Assembly (NCBI GenBank): GCA_030037695.1
Contig: JASHQF010000075.1
Coordinates: 1 to 15,473 of the forward strand
DNA length: 15,473 nt
Reading direction: 5' to 3'
Source of the DNA: Thermoplasmata archaeon
Lineage (GTDB): Archaea > Thermoplasmatota > Thermoplasmata > Lutacidiplasmatales > UBA184
The notes under the pieces are model-generated. The model searched no databases and had not been told where the DNA came from. It saw nothing but the letters and a program-made list of their open reading frames with translations. Shown piece by piece: positions 7,835-14,210 of this stretch; position 1 is the stretch's first letter, and the number at the start of each line of letters is the position of its first letter. Both the position numbers and the translations under genes were made by a program.

Positions 7835-9465
7835 CGGCCGTCCCTCCCGAGGACGACCGGGGCGATCACGACGAGCTCCGCGACCGCCGCGAGCGCCATC
7901 GTCCCCAGGCCCCGGACCTGATCGAGGAGCAGGGGGAAAGCGGCGATCGCGAGCCCCGGGAGCGTGACGACGAAGGCGTTCCACGCGCCCGAGTAGAGGT
8001 TGGGGACCGGCGTGGCCCGACGACGGGCCCAGCGGAACAGCAGCCCGAGCTCGAGCAGGGTCGCCGCCAGCACCGCGGGGAGCTCGGCGGCGACGAACCC
8101 CGCGAACACCAGCGGCGCGGGGATCCGAAGGCCCGCCAATCCGAGGACGAGGCCCCCCGAGACGAGGTAGATCGCCGCGACGAGCGTCGCTTTGCCGACC
8201 ACGACCGCCCGGTCGGGGAGCGGGAGGGTGCGGCCGTAGGAGTACGCGATCACCTCGATCGCGAAGAACGCGGGTCCGAAGAAGGTTGCGAGAAGGGCCG
8301 CCGCCGACACCGCGCCGAGGGCGAGCGAGGTCGCGGCCTGGGCCGCGGCCCGAGCGTAGGTGAGGAGCCCGAGCGCGAGGGCGTCCAGGACGGGCAGGAG
8401 GACGAGGAACGCGAACCCCGGCGTCCGGCTCGCGAGGCGCAGGTCCTTCGTCATCACCGCCCAGGGCGCGCGCTGCGGTCGCAGGCGGTACTGCGGGGCG
8501 GGACCCGGACGGACCACGGCGGGGACCGGCCCCGCGAGCCTCCCCACCGATCCGTAGACCCAGCTCAGCACGCCCCCCGCGAGCCCGGCGTAGCCGGCCA
8601 TCGCCGCGACGACGATCGTGGCCGTGCCCGGGCCGAGCGCGAGATGGCCCCCCGTCGGGGCGAGGAAGGCGGCGAACGCGGAGAACGGGATCGGGAACGC
8701 GGCGAGCAGGAGCACCCCCGGGGTCGACGGGAACCCGCTCGCGAGCGGTTCGAGCGCCGCGAAGAACGACGGGGCGACGGTGACGAAACCGACGAGGGCG
8801 AACGCCGGCGCCACCCACAGGACGAGGTAGGCCCAGCGGAGCAGGGTCGACCCGCCCCCACCCCGCGAGCCCAGGACCCGGCGGTAGAAGAACCGGCCCG
8901 TGACCAGCGAGAGGCCCAAGGCGAACGCCACCGCGCAGACGGTCGCGGGGACGAGCGCCGCGCCGGCCGGCCAGCCCAGCGCGAGGCCGAAGAACGCCGG
9001 GGTGGCGACCAGGACCGCCGCGACGGGCGCGTCGAACAGTTTGAGGTAGAGGAGGGCCGCGATCTTTCGGAACGTCGCGGGATCGATCGGCAGCGGCACG
9101 AGGGCCTCCAGCGCCCGCGAGGCGACGAACGTGGGCAGGATCTGCAGGCCGGTCCACCACAGGAACGTCACCTCGAGGCTCAGCACGGCCGTCACGATGC
9201 CGACCGTGTACGCCCCCGGGGCGACGGCCGGTCCCGGGAGCACCGTCGGGCCGACGTGGGCGAGGAGGGCGGCCCCGGCGGCGAGCAGGACGAGCGTCGT
9301 CGCGACGACGAGCTTGCCCTGCAGCACCCGTCGCTCCGCCCGGGGGACGAGCTCCGCCGCGGGCACGTTCGGGGCGATCGCCCCCTGACGGAACGCGTAG
9401 ATCGCCTGGAACGCGAGCTCCCGGTAGGCGAAGCCGCTCCAGCGGCGCGCCTCAGCCCAGCCCAT
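7831..9465 (-). CDS. ABC transporter permease, ABC-2 type, about 13 membrane segments
   Basis: A 544-residue, strongly hydrophobic membrane protein that follows an ABC ATPase gene with a 14-bp overlap, so it is most likely the membrane part of that transporter. I count roughly 13 candidate membrane segments, among them 52-72, 84-106, 137-160, 165-188, 207-231, 248-270, 281-303, 351-371, 379-401, 422-446, 451-475, 494-514 and 519-539. A polar loop near 305-345 splits the protein into two halves. Each half carries a similar short element, LVPLPIDPATFRKI (122-135) and TLPLPDRAVVVGK (413-425), as seen in ABC-2-type exporters where it precedes a membrane helix. There is no obvious signal peptide. 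The substrate is unknown; such systems often export lipids, drugs or peptides. The ATG at 9465 is chosen because nothing upstream fits better. Confidence 0.8.
   Translation of the reverse strand: MGWAEARRWSGFAYRELAFQAIYAFRQGAIAPNVPAAELVPRAERRVLQGKLVVATTLVLLAAGAALLAHVGPTVLPGPAVAPGAYTVGIVTAVLSLEVTFLWWTGLQILPTFVASRALEALVPLPIDPATFRKIAALLYLKLFDAPVAAVLVATPAFFGLALGWPAGAALVPATVCAVAFALGLSLVTGRFFYRRVLGSRGGGGSTLLRWAYLVLWVAPAFALVGFVTVAPSFFAALEPLASGFPSTPGVLLLAAFPIPFSAFAAFLAPTGGHLALGPGTATIVVAAMAGYAGLAGGVLSWVYGSVGRLAGPVPAVVRPGPAPQYRLRPQRAPWAVMTKDLRLASRTPGFAFLVLLPVLDALALGLLTYARAAAQAATSLALGAVSAAALLATFFGPAFFAIEVIAYSYGRTLPLPDRAVVVGKATLVAAIYLVSGGLVLGLAGLRIPAPLVFAGFVAAELPAVLAATLLELGLLFRWARRRATPVPNLYSGAWNAFVVTLPGLAIAAFPLLLDQVRGLGTMALAAVAELVVIAPVVLGRDGR
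7843..7848 (-). promoter_or_regulatory. Shine-Dalgarno site supporting the CTG start of valS
   Basis: GGGAGG on the minus strand lies inside the last codons of the permease gene, 8 nt before the proposed CTG start at 7834. It can pair with the CCUCC of the 16S rRNA 3' end, and together with the CTGA overlap it supports initiation at this unusual codon. Confidence 0.55.
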
Positions 9466-10261
9466 CCGCCCCTCGATCCAGCCCGGCGAGCGCCTCCGCG
9501 AGCCCCTCGTCCCCCCGGGTCAGTCGCAGGAAGATCTCCTCGAGCGAGGCGTCGCCGCGGGCGACCCGGGTCCGCAGCTCCCCGAGCGTACCCTCGCCCC
9601 GCAGCACCCCCCCGTCGAGGATCCCGATCCGATGGCAGATGGCGGCGGCGATCTCGACGGTGTGCGTCGAGAACAGCACCCCGCGTCCGCCTCGGGCGAC
9701 GTACCGCACGAGCAGCTCCTTGACCAGCCGCACGGAGCGCGGGTCGAGGCTGTTGAGCGGTTCGTCCAGGACGAGGAGGCGCGGCTCGTGGAGCAAGGCC
9801 GCGGCGAGCAGGACCTTCTGCCGGGTCCCGTTGGAGAGGGTCGCGATCGGTTCCTCGAGCTCCGGCCCGAGCCGGAACGCCTCGGCGAAGGCGCGCATCC
9901 GCTCCCCGGCGATTCCGGCGTCGAGCCGGCGGACGCCGGCGACGAACTCCAGGAACTCGCGGGGCGTGAGGGCCTCGTACAGGACCGTCGATTCGGGGAC
10001 GTACCCCACCAGCTCCCGGGCGCGCAGGCCGTCGTCGACGGCGTCGGAGCCGAACACCTGGATGTGTCCGTCGGTCGGCCGGACGAGGCCGACGATCGAC
10101 TTGAGGGCGCTCGATTTTCCCGCGCCGTTGGAGCCGAGCAGCCCGTAGATCTCCCCGGGACGGACGGCGAGCGTGAGATGGTCGACCGCCCGGCGCTCTC
10201 CGTAGTCGACGGTGAGCCGATCGAAGGCCAGGGGGGTCGACGCGGGGCCGGGGGAACCCAT
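9452..10261 (-). CDS. ABC transporter ATP-binding protein
   Basis: A 269-residue nucleotide-binding subunit that would drive the permease encoded right after it. Walker A is GSNGAGKS (43-50), the Q-loop region is GYVPEST (86-92) with Glu at the usual Gln place, the ABC signature is LSNGT (142-146) instead of LSGGQ, Walker B is LLVLDEP (162-168) and the switch His is H200 in FSTH. Glu in the Q-loop and a relaxed signature are common in ATPases paired with ABC-2 permeases. The ATG at 10261 is preferred over an upstream in-frame start at 10408 because that one lies within the lysS gene, and because a TATA-like TTAT sits 28 nt before 10261. It is the first gene of the ABC-valS-AKR-HAD cluster. 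Confidence 0.9.
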   Translation of the reverse strand: MGSPGPASTPLAFDRLTVDYGERRAVDHLTLAVRPGEIYGLLGSNGAGKSSALKSIVGLVRPTDGHIQVFGSDAVDDGLRARELVGYVPESTVLYEALTPREFLEFVAGVRRLDAGIAGERMRAFAEAFRLGPELEEPIATLSNGTRQKVLLAAALLHEPRLLVLDEPLNSLDPRSVRLVKELLVRYVARGGRGVLFSTHTVEIAAAICHRIGILDGGVLRGEGTLGELRTRVARGDASLEEIFLRLTRGDEGLAEALAGLDRGADGLG

Positions 10262-10285
10262 CGCCCCTCTACCGGCCCGGCCGGC

Positions 10286-10292
10286 GGATAAC
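10286..10292 (-). promoter_or_regulatory. TATA-like box of the ABC/valS cluster
   Basis: The minus-strand sequence GTTATCC, with TTAT at 10288-10291, is centred about 28 nt before the ABC ATPase ATG at 10261 and is the only AT-rich patch in the 38-nt spacer after lysS. It probably gives a leaderless transcript covering the five downstream overlapping genes. Confidence 0.5.
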
Positions 10293-10299
10293 CCCGCCG

Positions 10300-11781
10300 C
10301 TAGACGCCGCGAGGGCGCGCGATCGGGAACAGGATGACGTCCTTGATCGACGCGGCTCCGGTGAGCGCCATCACCAGCCGATCGATCCCGAACCCGATCC
10401 CGGTGCACGGGGGCAGCCCGTAGCGGATCGCGCGGACGAACTCGGGGTCGGGAACGTAGCGATCGCCCCCGGCCGCCCGGGCCTGCTCGTCGAACCGGCG
10501 GGCCTGCTCGTCCGGGTCGTTGAGCTCGGTGTAGGCGTTCGCCAGCTCAAAGCCCGGCACGAACGCCTCGAACCGTTCCACCCGACCTGACTTGGACCGG
10601 TGCGGCTTCGCCAGCGGGGTCGTCGCCGCGGGGTGATCGACGACGAACGTGAGCCGCTCGATCGACGGCTCGACGTAATGCTCGAACAGCTTGTCCAAGA
10701 ACGTGCCGGCGGGCGAGGCGTCGGGGACCGTCGAGCCGATCGACCGCGCGGCGGCCCGAAGCTCGTCCCGCCCCATCGTGAGGAGATCGCCGAGGCCGCT
10801 CCGCCGCTCGAGCTCGTCGACGAAATCGATCGTCGGGAACGGCGGTCGGAACACCTCCGCGACCTTCGTGCGCGCGGGACCCTCGGGGAGGAGCTCCTGC
10901 GCCCGGGCCAGGAGCCGGGCGACGAGGCCCTCGAACAGCCCTCGCATCTCCGTATAGTCCGCGTACGCCCAGTACGCCTCGAGCTCCGTGAACTCCGGGG
11001 AGTGCGTCGAATCGAGGTCCTCGTTGCGGAACACCTTCCCGATCTCGAACACCTTCTCGAGGCCGCCGACCAGGAGCTTCTTCAGCGGCAGCTCGAGCGC
11101 GATCCGGAGCTGGAGGTCGCCCCCGACGTAGCGGGAGCGGGTCACGAACGGGGCGGCCGCCGCCCCGCCCGCGACGGGGAGGAGCACCGGCGTCTCGACC
11201 TCCGTGAACCCGGCCGACGTGAAGTACCCGCGGACCTCGCCCACCAGCTCGCTGCGCAGGCGGGCGCGCGCGCGGCTCTCCGGGGAGGTCAGCAGGTCGA
11301 GGTACGGCCGGCGGATCCGTTCCTCGGCATCCTGCAGCCCGTGGTACTTCTCGGGCGGGGGGGAGATCGCCTTCGCCAGCAGCGTGAGGGCGCGGACCTC
11401 GAGGGACGGCTCGCCGCGCTTGGAGACCGCCGGGATGCCGTCGGCCCCGACGAGATCCCCTGGGTCGAGGTCCGCGAGCCATCCCCGGTAAGCGTCCTCG
11501 CCGATCAGATCGGCCCGCACGAGGACCTGGAGGCTTCCCGCGGCGTCGTCGAGATCGAGGAACGCGACCTGGCCGTGGCGGCGCACGCTGCGCAGCCGAC
11601 CGGCGATCCGGAACGTGACCGCCGGATCCGACTCGCCCGGCCGGAGCGGACCCGCGGCCCGGCGTACCGCCTCGGTGAGCACCCGGCCCGGGAACGCCCA
11701 CGGGTACGGCTCCCGACCCTCGGCCCGCCAGCGCGCGACCTTCGCGCGTCGCTCGTGCTCGAGCCCGGTCTCCTCGTCCAT
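10300..11781 (-). CDS. lysS: Class II lysyl-tRNA synthetase
   Basis: A 493-residue class II synthetase that charges tRNA-Lys. An N-terminal OB-fold anticodon-binding domain spans about 56-136 (with VAFLDLDD at 72-79), followed by the catalytic domain. Motif 1 is FTEVETPVL (192-200), the GGAAAAPFVT lysine/adenylate region is at 205-214, motif 2 is VFEIGKVFRNEDLD with the following THSPEF (244-264), and motif 3 is GIGFGIDRLVM (461-471). Length and motif wording match LysRS rather than AspRS or AsnRS: the EFTELEAYWAYADY segment and the C-terminal FPIARP are typical. The ATG at 11781 has a TATA-like TTTTTA centred 28 nt upstream. Many euryarchaea use the unrelated class I LysRS, so the class II form is informative. 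Confidence 0.94.
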   Translation of the reverse strand: MDEETGLEHERRAKVARWRAEGREPYPWAFPGRVLTEAVRRAAGPLRPGESDPAVTFRIAGRLRSVRRHGQVAFLDLDDAAGSLQVLVRADLIGEDAYRGWLADLDPGDLVGADGIPAVSKRGEPSLEVRALTLLAKAISPPPEKYHGLQDAEERIRRPYLDLLTSPESRARARLRSELVGEVRGYFTSAGFTEVETPVLLPVAGGAAAAPFVTRSRYVGGDLQLRIALELPLKKLLVGGLEKVFEIGKVFRNEDLDSTHSPEFTELEAYWAYADYTEMRGLFEGLVARLLARAQELLPEGPARTKVAEVFRPPFPTIDFVDELERRSGLGDLLTMGRDELRAAARSIGSTVPDASPAGTFLDKLFEHYVEPSIERLTFVVDHPAATTPLAKPHRSKSGRVERFEAFVPGFELANAYTELNDPDEQARRFDEQARAAGGDRYVPDPEFVRAIRYGLPPCTGIGFGIDRLVMALTGAASIKDVILFPIARPRGV

Positions 11782-11805
11782 CCCCCCGCGCGGAGGAGCG
11801 CGCGG

Positions 11806-11812
11806 TAAAAAG
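11806..11812 (-). promoter_or_regulatory. TATA-like box of lysS; T-run may also end upstream transcript
   Basis: CTTTTTA on the minus strand is centred about 28 nt before the lysS ATG at 11781, again the leaderless spacing. It lies 22 nt beyond the stop of the preceding 136-residue gene, so its run of five T on the transcript could also act as an archaeal oligo-T terminator for that gene. Confidence 0.55.
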
Positions 11813-11833
11813 TCGCTCGTCCCGGGTCCCGGT

Positions 11834-12244
11834 CTAGTTCGGGGACGCCGACGGCGCTTCGAGCGGGATCCGCTCGACCCCCGCCGGCCGGAACAGCGCG
11901 ACGTGCTCGGGGACCGCCGGCTCCTTGCCCGCCGGCCGCGCCGGCTCGTGGAGGATCAGGAACGTCCCGAGGAAGAACTCCGCGGCCGCATCCCCTCCGC
12001 CGATCCCGTAGCTCACGTAATCGGAGAAGTAGACATGGACCTGGCCCGAGCGGTGGCGGCGGAGCGCCTGGAGGAACTTGCGCGTCTCCTCGGGCCCCTT
12101 GCGCTCGAGCTCGTCGAACAGGTCGCGCAGGATCGGCCGCTGGCTCACCCCGGCGAGCCCGTCGTAGGAAAGGTAGACCGCGGGCCGGGGGTCGAGCGCC
12201 ACGACATCGAGGCGCATCACCCCCTCGACCGGTTTCGTCCGCAC
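11834..12244 (-). CDS. Protein of unknown function, 136 residues
   Basis: I do not recognise this protein. It is soluble, with no membrane segment or signal peptide. It seems to be a small mixed alpha/beta protein: strands MRLDVVALD (10-18) and AVYLSYDG (22-29), a charged helix about 36-66 (LRDLFDELERKGPEETRKFL region), strand QVHVYFSDYVSY (68-79), a glycine turn GIGGGD (80-85), strand AAEFFLGTFLILHE (87-100) and a Pro-rich tail. The start GTG at 12244 is supported by a TATA-like TTGATAG centred 28 nt upstream; an internal ATG at 12217 is the alternative. It lies between the thermosome and lysS genes on the same strand with its own promoter. Codon and base composition match its neighbours, so it is likely a real gene. 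Confidence 0.7.
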   Translation of the reverse strand: MRTKPVEGVMRLDVVALDPRPAVYLSYDGLAGVSQRPILRDLFDELERKGPEETRKFLQALRRHRSGQVHVYFSDYVSYGIGGGDAAAEFFLGTFLILHEPARPAGKEPAVPEHVALFRPAGVERIPLEAPSASPN

Positions 12245-12268
12245 GGGCGAGCGCCTACCCGGCCGGCC

Positions 12269-12275
12269 CTATCAA
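12269..12275 (-). promoter_or_regulatory. TATA-like box of the 136-residue protein gene
   Basis: TTGATAG on the minus strand, in the 49-nt spacer after the thermosome stop, is centred 28 nt before the GTG at 12244. The match to the spacing seen at three other genes here argues for the GTG rather than the ATG 27 nt further on. Confidence 0.5.
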
Positions 12276-12293
12276 CCCTTCGGGAACGCCCGC

Positions 12294-13919
12294 TCAGTGG
12301 TCGTGGCCGCCGGGGCCCCCCGGCGGCGTCGGGGACGACTTCTTCGACGCGATGATGTCGTCGATCCGCAGGATCATCGACGCGACCTCGACCGCCGAGC
12401 TGAGCGCCTGGCGCTTCACGCGCACCGGCTCGATGACGCGCAGGGCCCACATGTCCGCGGCCTTGCCGTCGCTGAGGTTGACGCCGACGTGCTTGTTCGC
12501 CTTCGGCCCGTCGTGGGCGCTGCGCAGCTCGATGAGGGTGTTGATCGAGTCGTAGCCGCCGTTCTCCGCGAGGGCCCAGGGGACCGCCTCGAGCGACTGG
12601 GCGAACGCCTCCGCGGCGAGCTGCTCCCGACCGCCGACCGTGCCGGCCCACTTCCGCAACCGGACGGCCAGCTCGATCTCCGTGGAGCCGCCACCGGCGC
12701 AGACGACGCCGTCCTCGAGCACGCTCCCCACGACCTTGAGCGCGTCCTGGAGCGAGCGCTCGACCTCCTGGGTCACGTGCTCGGTGCCGCCCCGGATCAG
12801 GATCGAGACGGAGCGCGGGTTCGAGCACCCGGTGACGAACGTCATGTCGTCCTCGCCGACCTTCCGCTCGTCGACCTTCGCGGCCTTCCCGAGGTCGGCG
12901 GAGGTGAGCTCCTTGATCCCGGTGACGATCTTGCCGCCGGTCGCCCGGGCGAGCTTCTGGAGATCGGACTCCTTGACCTGCTTCACCGCGTAGACCCCTT
13001 CCTTCGCGAGGTAGTGGAGCACGACGTCGTCGATCCCCTTCTGGCTCACGACCACGTTCGCGCCCGAGGCCTTGATCGCCTCGACCATCTTGCGGAACGT
13101 CTTGTCCTCCTCGTCGAGGAAGCTCTGGATCTGGTTCGGCGTCTTGATGTTGATCTTGCTCTCGATCTCCGTCTTCTTGATCTCGAGCGCGGAGTTCAGC
13201 AGCGCGATCTTCGCCGGACCGATCTCCACCGGCATCCGCGGGTGGCCCCGCTCCTTGTCGAGGACGATCCCCTCGATGAGCTCGCTGTCGGCGACGGTGC
13301 CGCCGTGGCGCTTCTCGATCTTGATCTGATCGACGTCGCAGACCGTCTTGCCGCCGCGCTGCTCGGCGATCTTCCGGACCGCCTGGACCGCGATCTTCGC
13401 GAGGACGTCCCGGGCCCCCGAGACCCCCTTCGAACCCATCGCCGTCGTCGCGCAATCGACCAGGAGCGCCTCGTCCCCGTCCTTCACGGGGGTCGCGATC
13501 TGCTCGTCCAGGAGCTTCCGGGCCTCCTGGACCGCGAGCTGGTAGCCGCGAGTGATCACCGTCGGGTGGACGTTCTGCTCGAGGAGGTACTCCGAGCGCT
13601 TCAGCAGCTCGCCGGCGAGGACGACCGCCGTGGTCGTCCCGTCCCCGCACTGCTGGTCCTGGGTCTTCGCGACCTCGACCAGCATCTTGGCGGCCGGGTG
13701 CTCGACGTCGACCTCCTTCAGGATCGTCACGCCGTCGTTGGTGATCGTGATGTCGCCCATCGAGTCCACGAGCATCTTGTCCATGCCGCGCGGACCGAGG
13801 GTCGTGCGGACCGCGTCGGCCACGGCACGGGCTGCCGCGATGTTGTTCGTGGTCGCTCCCTTGCCGCGTTCGCGTTCGGTCCCTTCCTTGAGGACGAGGA
13901 TCGGTGTGCCCTGAAGCAT
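12294..13919 (-). CDS. Thermosome subunit (group II chaperonin)
   Basis: A 541-residue subunit of the archaeal group II chaperonin, a double-ring ATP-driven folding machine with a built-in lid in the cytoplasm. Hallmarks: the N-terminal LKEGTERERGK (10-20), TTLGPRGMDKML (39-50), NDGVTILKE (61-69), the nucleotide-binding GDGTTT (92-97), an apical domain about 215-365, ERSLQDAL (387-394) where D392 is probably the ATP-hydrolysis aspartate, and GGGSTE (409-414). Length is usual for the family. The C-terminal tail ends in GGPGGHDH, a Gly/His variant of the Gly/Met-rich tails of many thermosomes. The ATG at 13919 is preceded by GGTGG (13925-13929) and a clear TATATA box. It is the first gene of the minus-strand train and probably strongly expressed and heat regulated. 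Confidence 0.97.
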   Translation of the reverse strand: MLQGTPILVLKEGTERERGKGATTNNIAAARAVADAVRTTLGPRGMDKMLVDSMGDITITNDGVTILKEVDVEHPAAKMLVEVAKTQDQQCGDGTTTAVVLAGELLKRSEYLLEQNVHPTVITRGYQLAVQEARKLLDEQIATPVKDGDEALLVDCATTAMGSKGVSGARDVLAKIAVQAVRKIAEQRGGKTVCDVDQIKIEKRHGGTVADSELIEGIVLDKERGHPRMPVEIGPAKIALLNSALEIKKTEIESKINIKTPNQIQSFLDEEDKTFRKMVEAIKASGANVVVSQKGIDDVVLHYLAKEGVYAVKQVKESDLQKLARATGGKIVTGIKELTSADLGKAAKVDERKVGEDDMTFVTGCSNPRSVSILIRGGTEHVTQEVERSLQDALKVVGSVLEDGVVCAGGGSTEIELAVRLRKWAGTVGGREQLAAEAFAQSLEAVPWALAENGGYDSINTLIELRSAHDGPKANKHVGVNLSDGKAADMWALRVIEPVRVKRQALSSAVEVASMILRIDDIIASKKSSPTPPGGPGGHDH

Positions 13920-13923
13920 CTAC

Positions 13924-13938
13924 GCCACCCGTTGTGGC
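13924..13938. promoter_or_regulatory. Palindrome between thermosome TATA box and start codon
   Basis: GCCAC and GTGGC form a 5-bp inverted repeat with a 5-nt centre. It covers the expected transcription start of the thermosome gene and lies just downstream of its TATA box, the place where archaeal heat-shock repressors often bind. The repeat is short and may be chance. Confidence 0.3.
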
Positions 13939-13950
13939 AAGATTGCCCTT

Positions 13951-13958
13951 CTATATAA
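13951..13958 (-). promoter_or_regulatory. Strong TATA box of the thermosome gene
   Basis: TTATATAG on the minus strand is the best archaeal TATA box in the window, flanked by an AT-rich GATTTTC upstream where the TFB-binding BRE would be. Its centre is 35 nt before the ATG, about 7 nt further than at the other genes, so transcription likely starts near 13928 and leaves a short leader of about 9-10 nt holding GGTGG. Confidence 0.8.
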
Positions 13959-13981
13959 GAAAATCTGGAACCCGGGGGCTC

Positions 13982-14040
13982 CGTGAATCAACCCCCCTCG
14001 GTAGGGCCGAACCTTTCGGACCGGCCTTGAATGATTCACG
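13982..14040. repeat. Inverted repeat of 9-bp arms in the divergent intergenic region
   Basis: CGTGAATCA at 13982-13990 is matched by its exact reverse complement TGATTCACG at 14032-14040, with 41 nt between. The inner part also contains CCGAA and TTCGG separated by 3 nt. It starts 24 nt upstream of the thermosome TATA box. It could be a pair of operator half-sites bridged by a regulator, or the stem of a small structured RNA. The arms are AT-richer than the local sequence, which makes chance less likely, but the function is unknown. Confidence 0.45.
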
Positions 14041-14178
14041 ACTGACCAAGTCGATCGACCACACCGGGGGCAGCGCCTACTTCGGACGTCCCGCCGGGGG
14101 ATCACGCAAGAGCGGTGCCCGGTCGATGATCCTGGCCGGGAGGCGCCGGAGCCGAGTCGCCACCGCCTTCGACATACG
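14041..14178. other. Remainder of the divergent spacer, no gene recognised
   Basis: This is the rest of the 291-nt spacer between the thermosome gene and the M29-like gene. I see no convincing short coding frame, tRNA or snoRNA-like box pair here. Base composition is less extreme in GC than the coding parts. Confidence 0.4.
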
Positions 14179-14186
14179 GCTAAGCC
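14179..14186 (+). promoter_or_regulatory. TATA-like box of the M29-like gene
   Basis: GCTAAGCC, with core CTAAG, is centred about 28 nt before the ATG at 14211, the same spacing as at the minus-strand genes. It is a weak TATA match and is proposed mainly on position. Confidence 0.4.
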
Positions 14187-14210
14187 TCAACGGGCTGTCC
14201 GGGTCGTGCC

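Noticed and set aside
7835..9160. Extended N-terminus for valyl-tRNA synthetase reading through the permease gene
   Set aside because: The added sequence is an out-of-frame shadow of a hydrophobic permease and the conserved ValRS N-terminus begins after 7834.
10262..10408. Upstream start for the ABC ATPase
   Set aside because: It would overlap the end of lysS by about 100 nt and skip a well-placed TATA-like box; the ATG at 10261 fits the usual family N-terminus.
12297..13958. 553-codon plus-strand open frame opposite the thermosome gene
   Set aside because: The thermosome motifs on the minus strand are unambiguous; the antisense frame is a by-product of GC-rich third positions.
13982..14060. 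Possible tRNA in the divergent spacer
   Set aside because: The inverted repeat is suggestive, but there is no T-arm consensus, no anticodon arm and no proper acceptor pairing.
14030..14130. Possible C/D-box guide RNA (ATGATT, CTGAC and GATGATC patches)
   Set aside because: The boxes are imperfect and not in C-D'-C'-D order or spacing.
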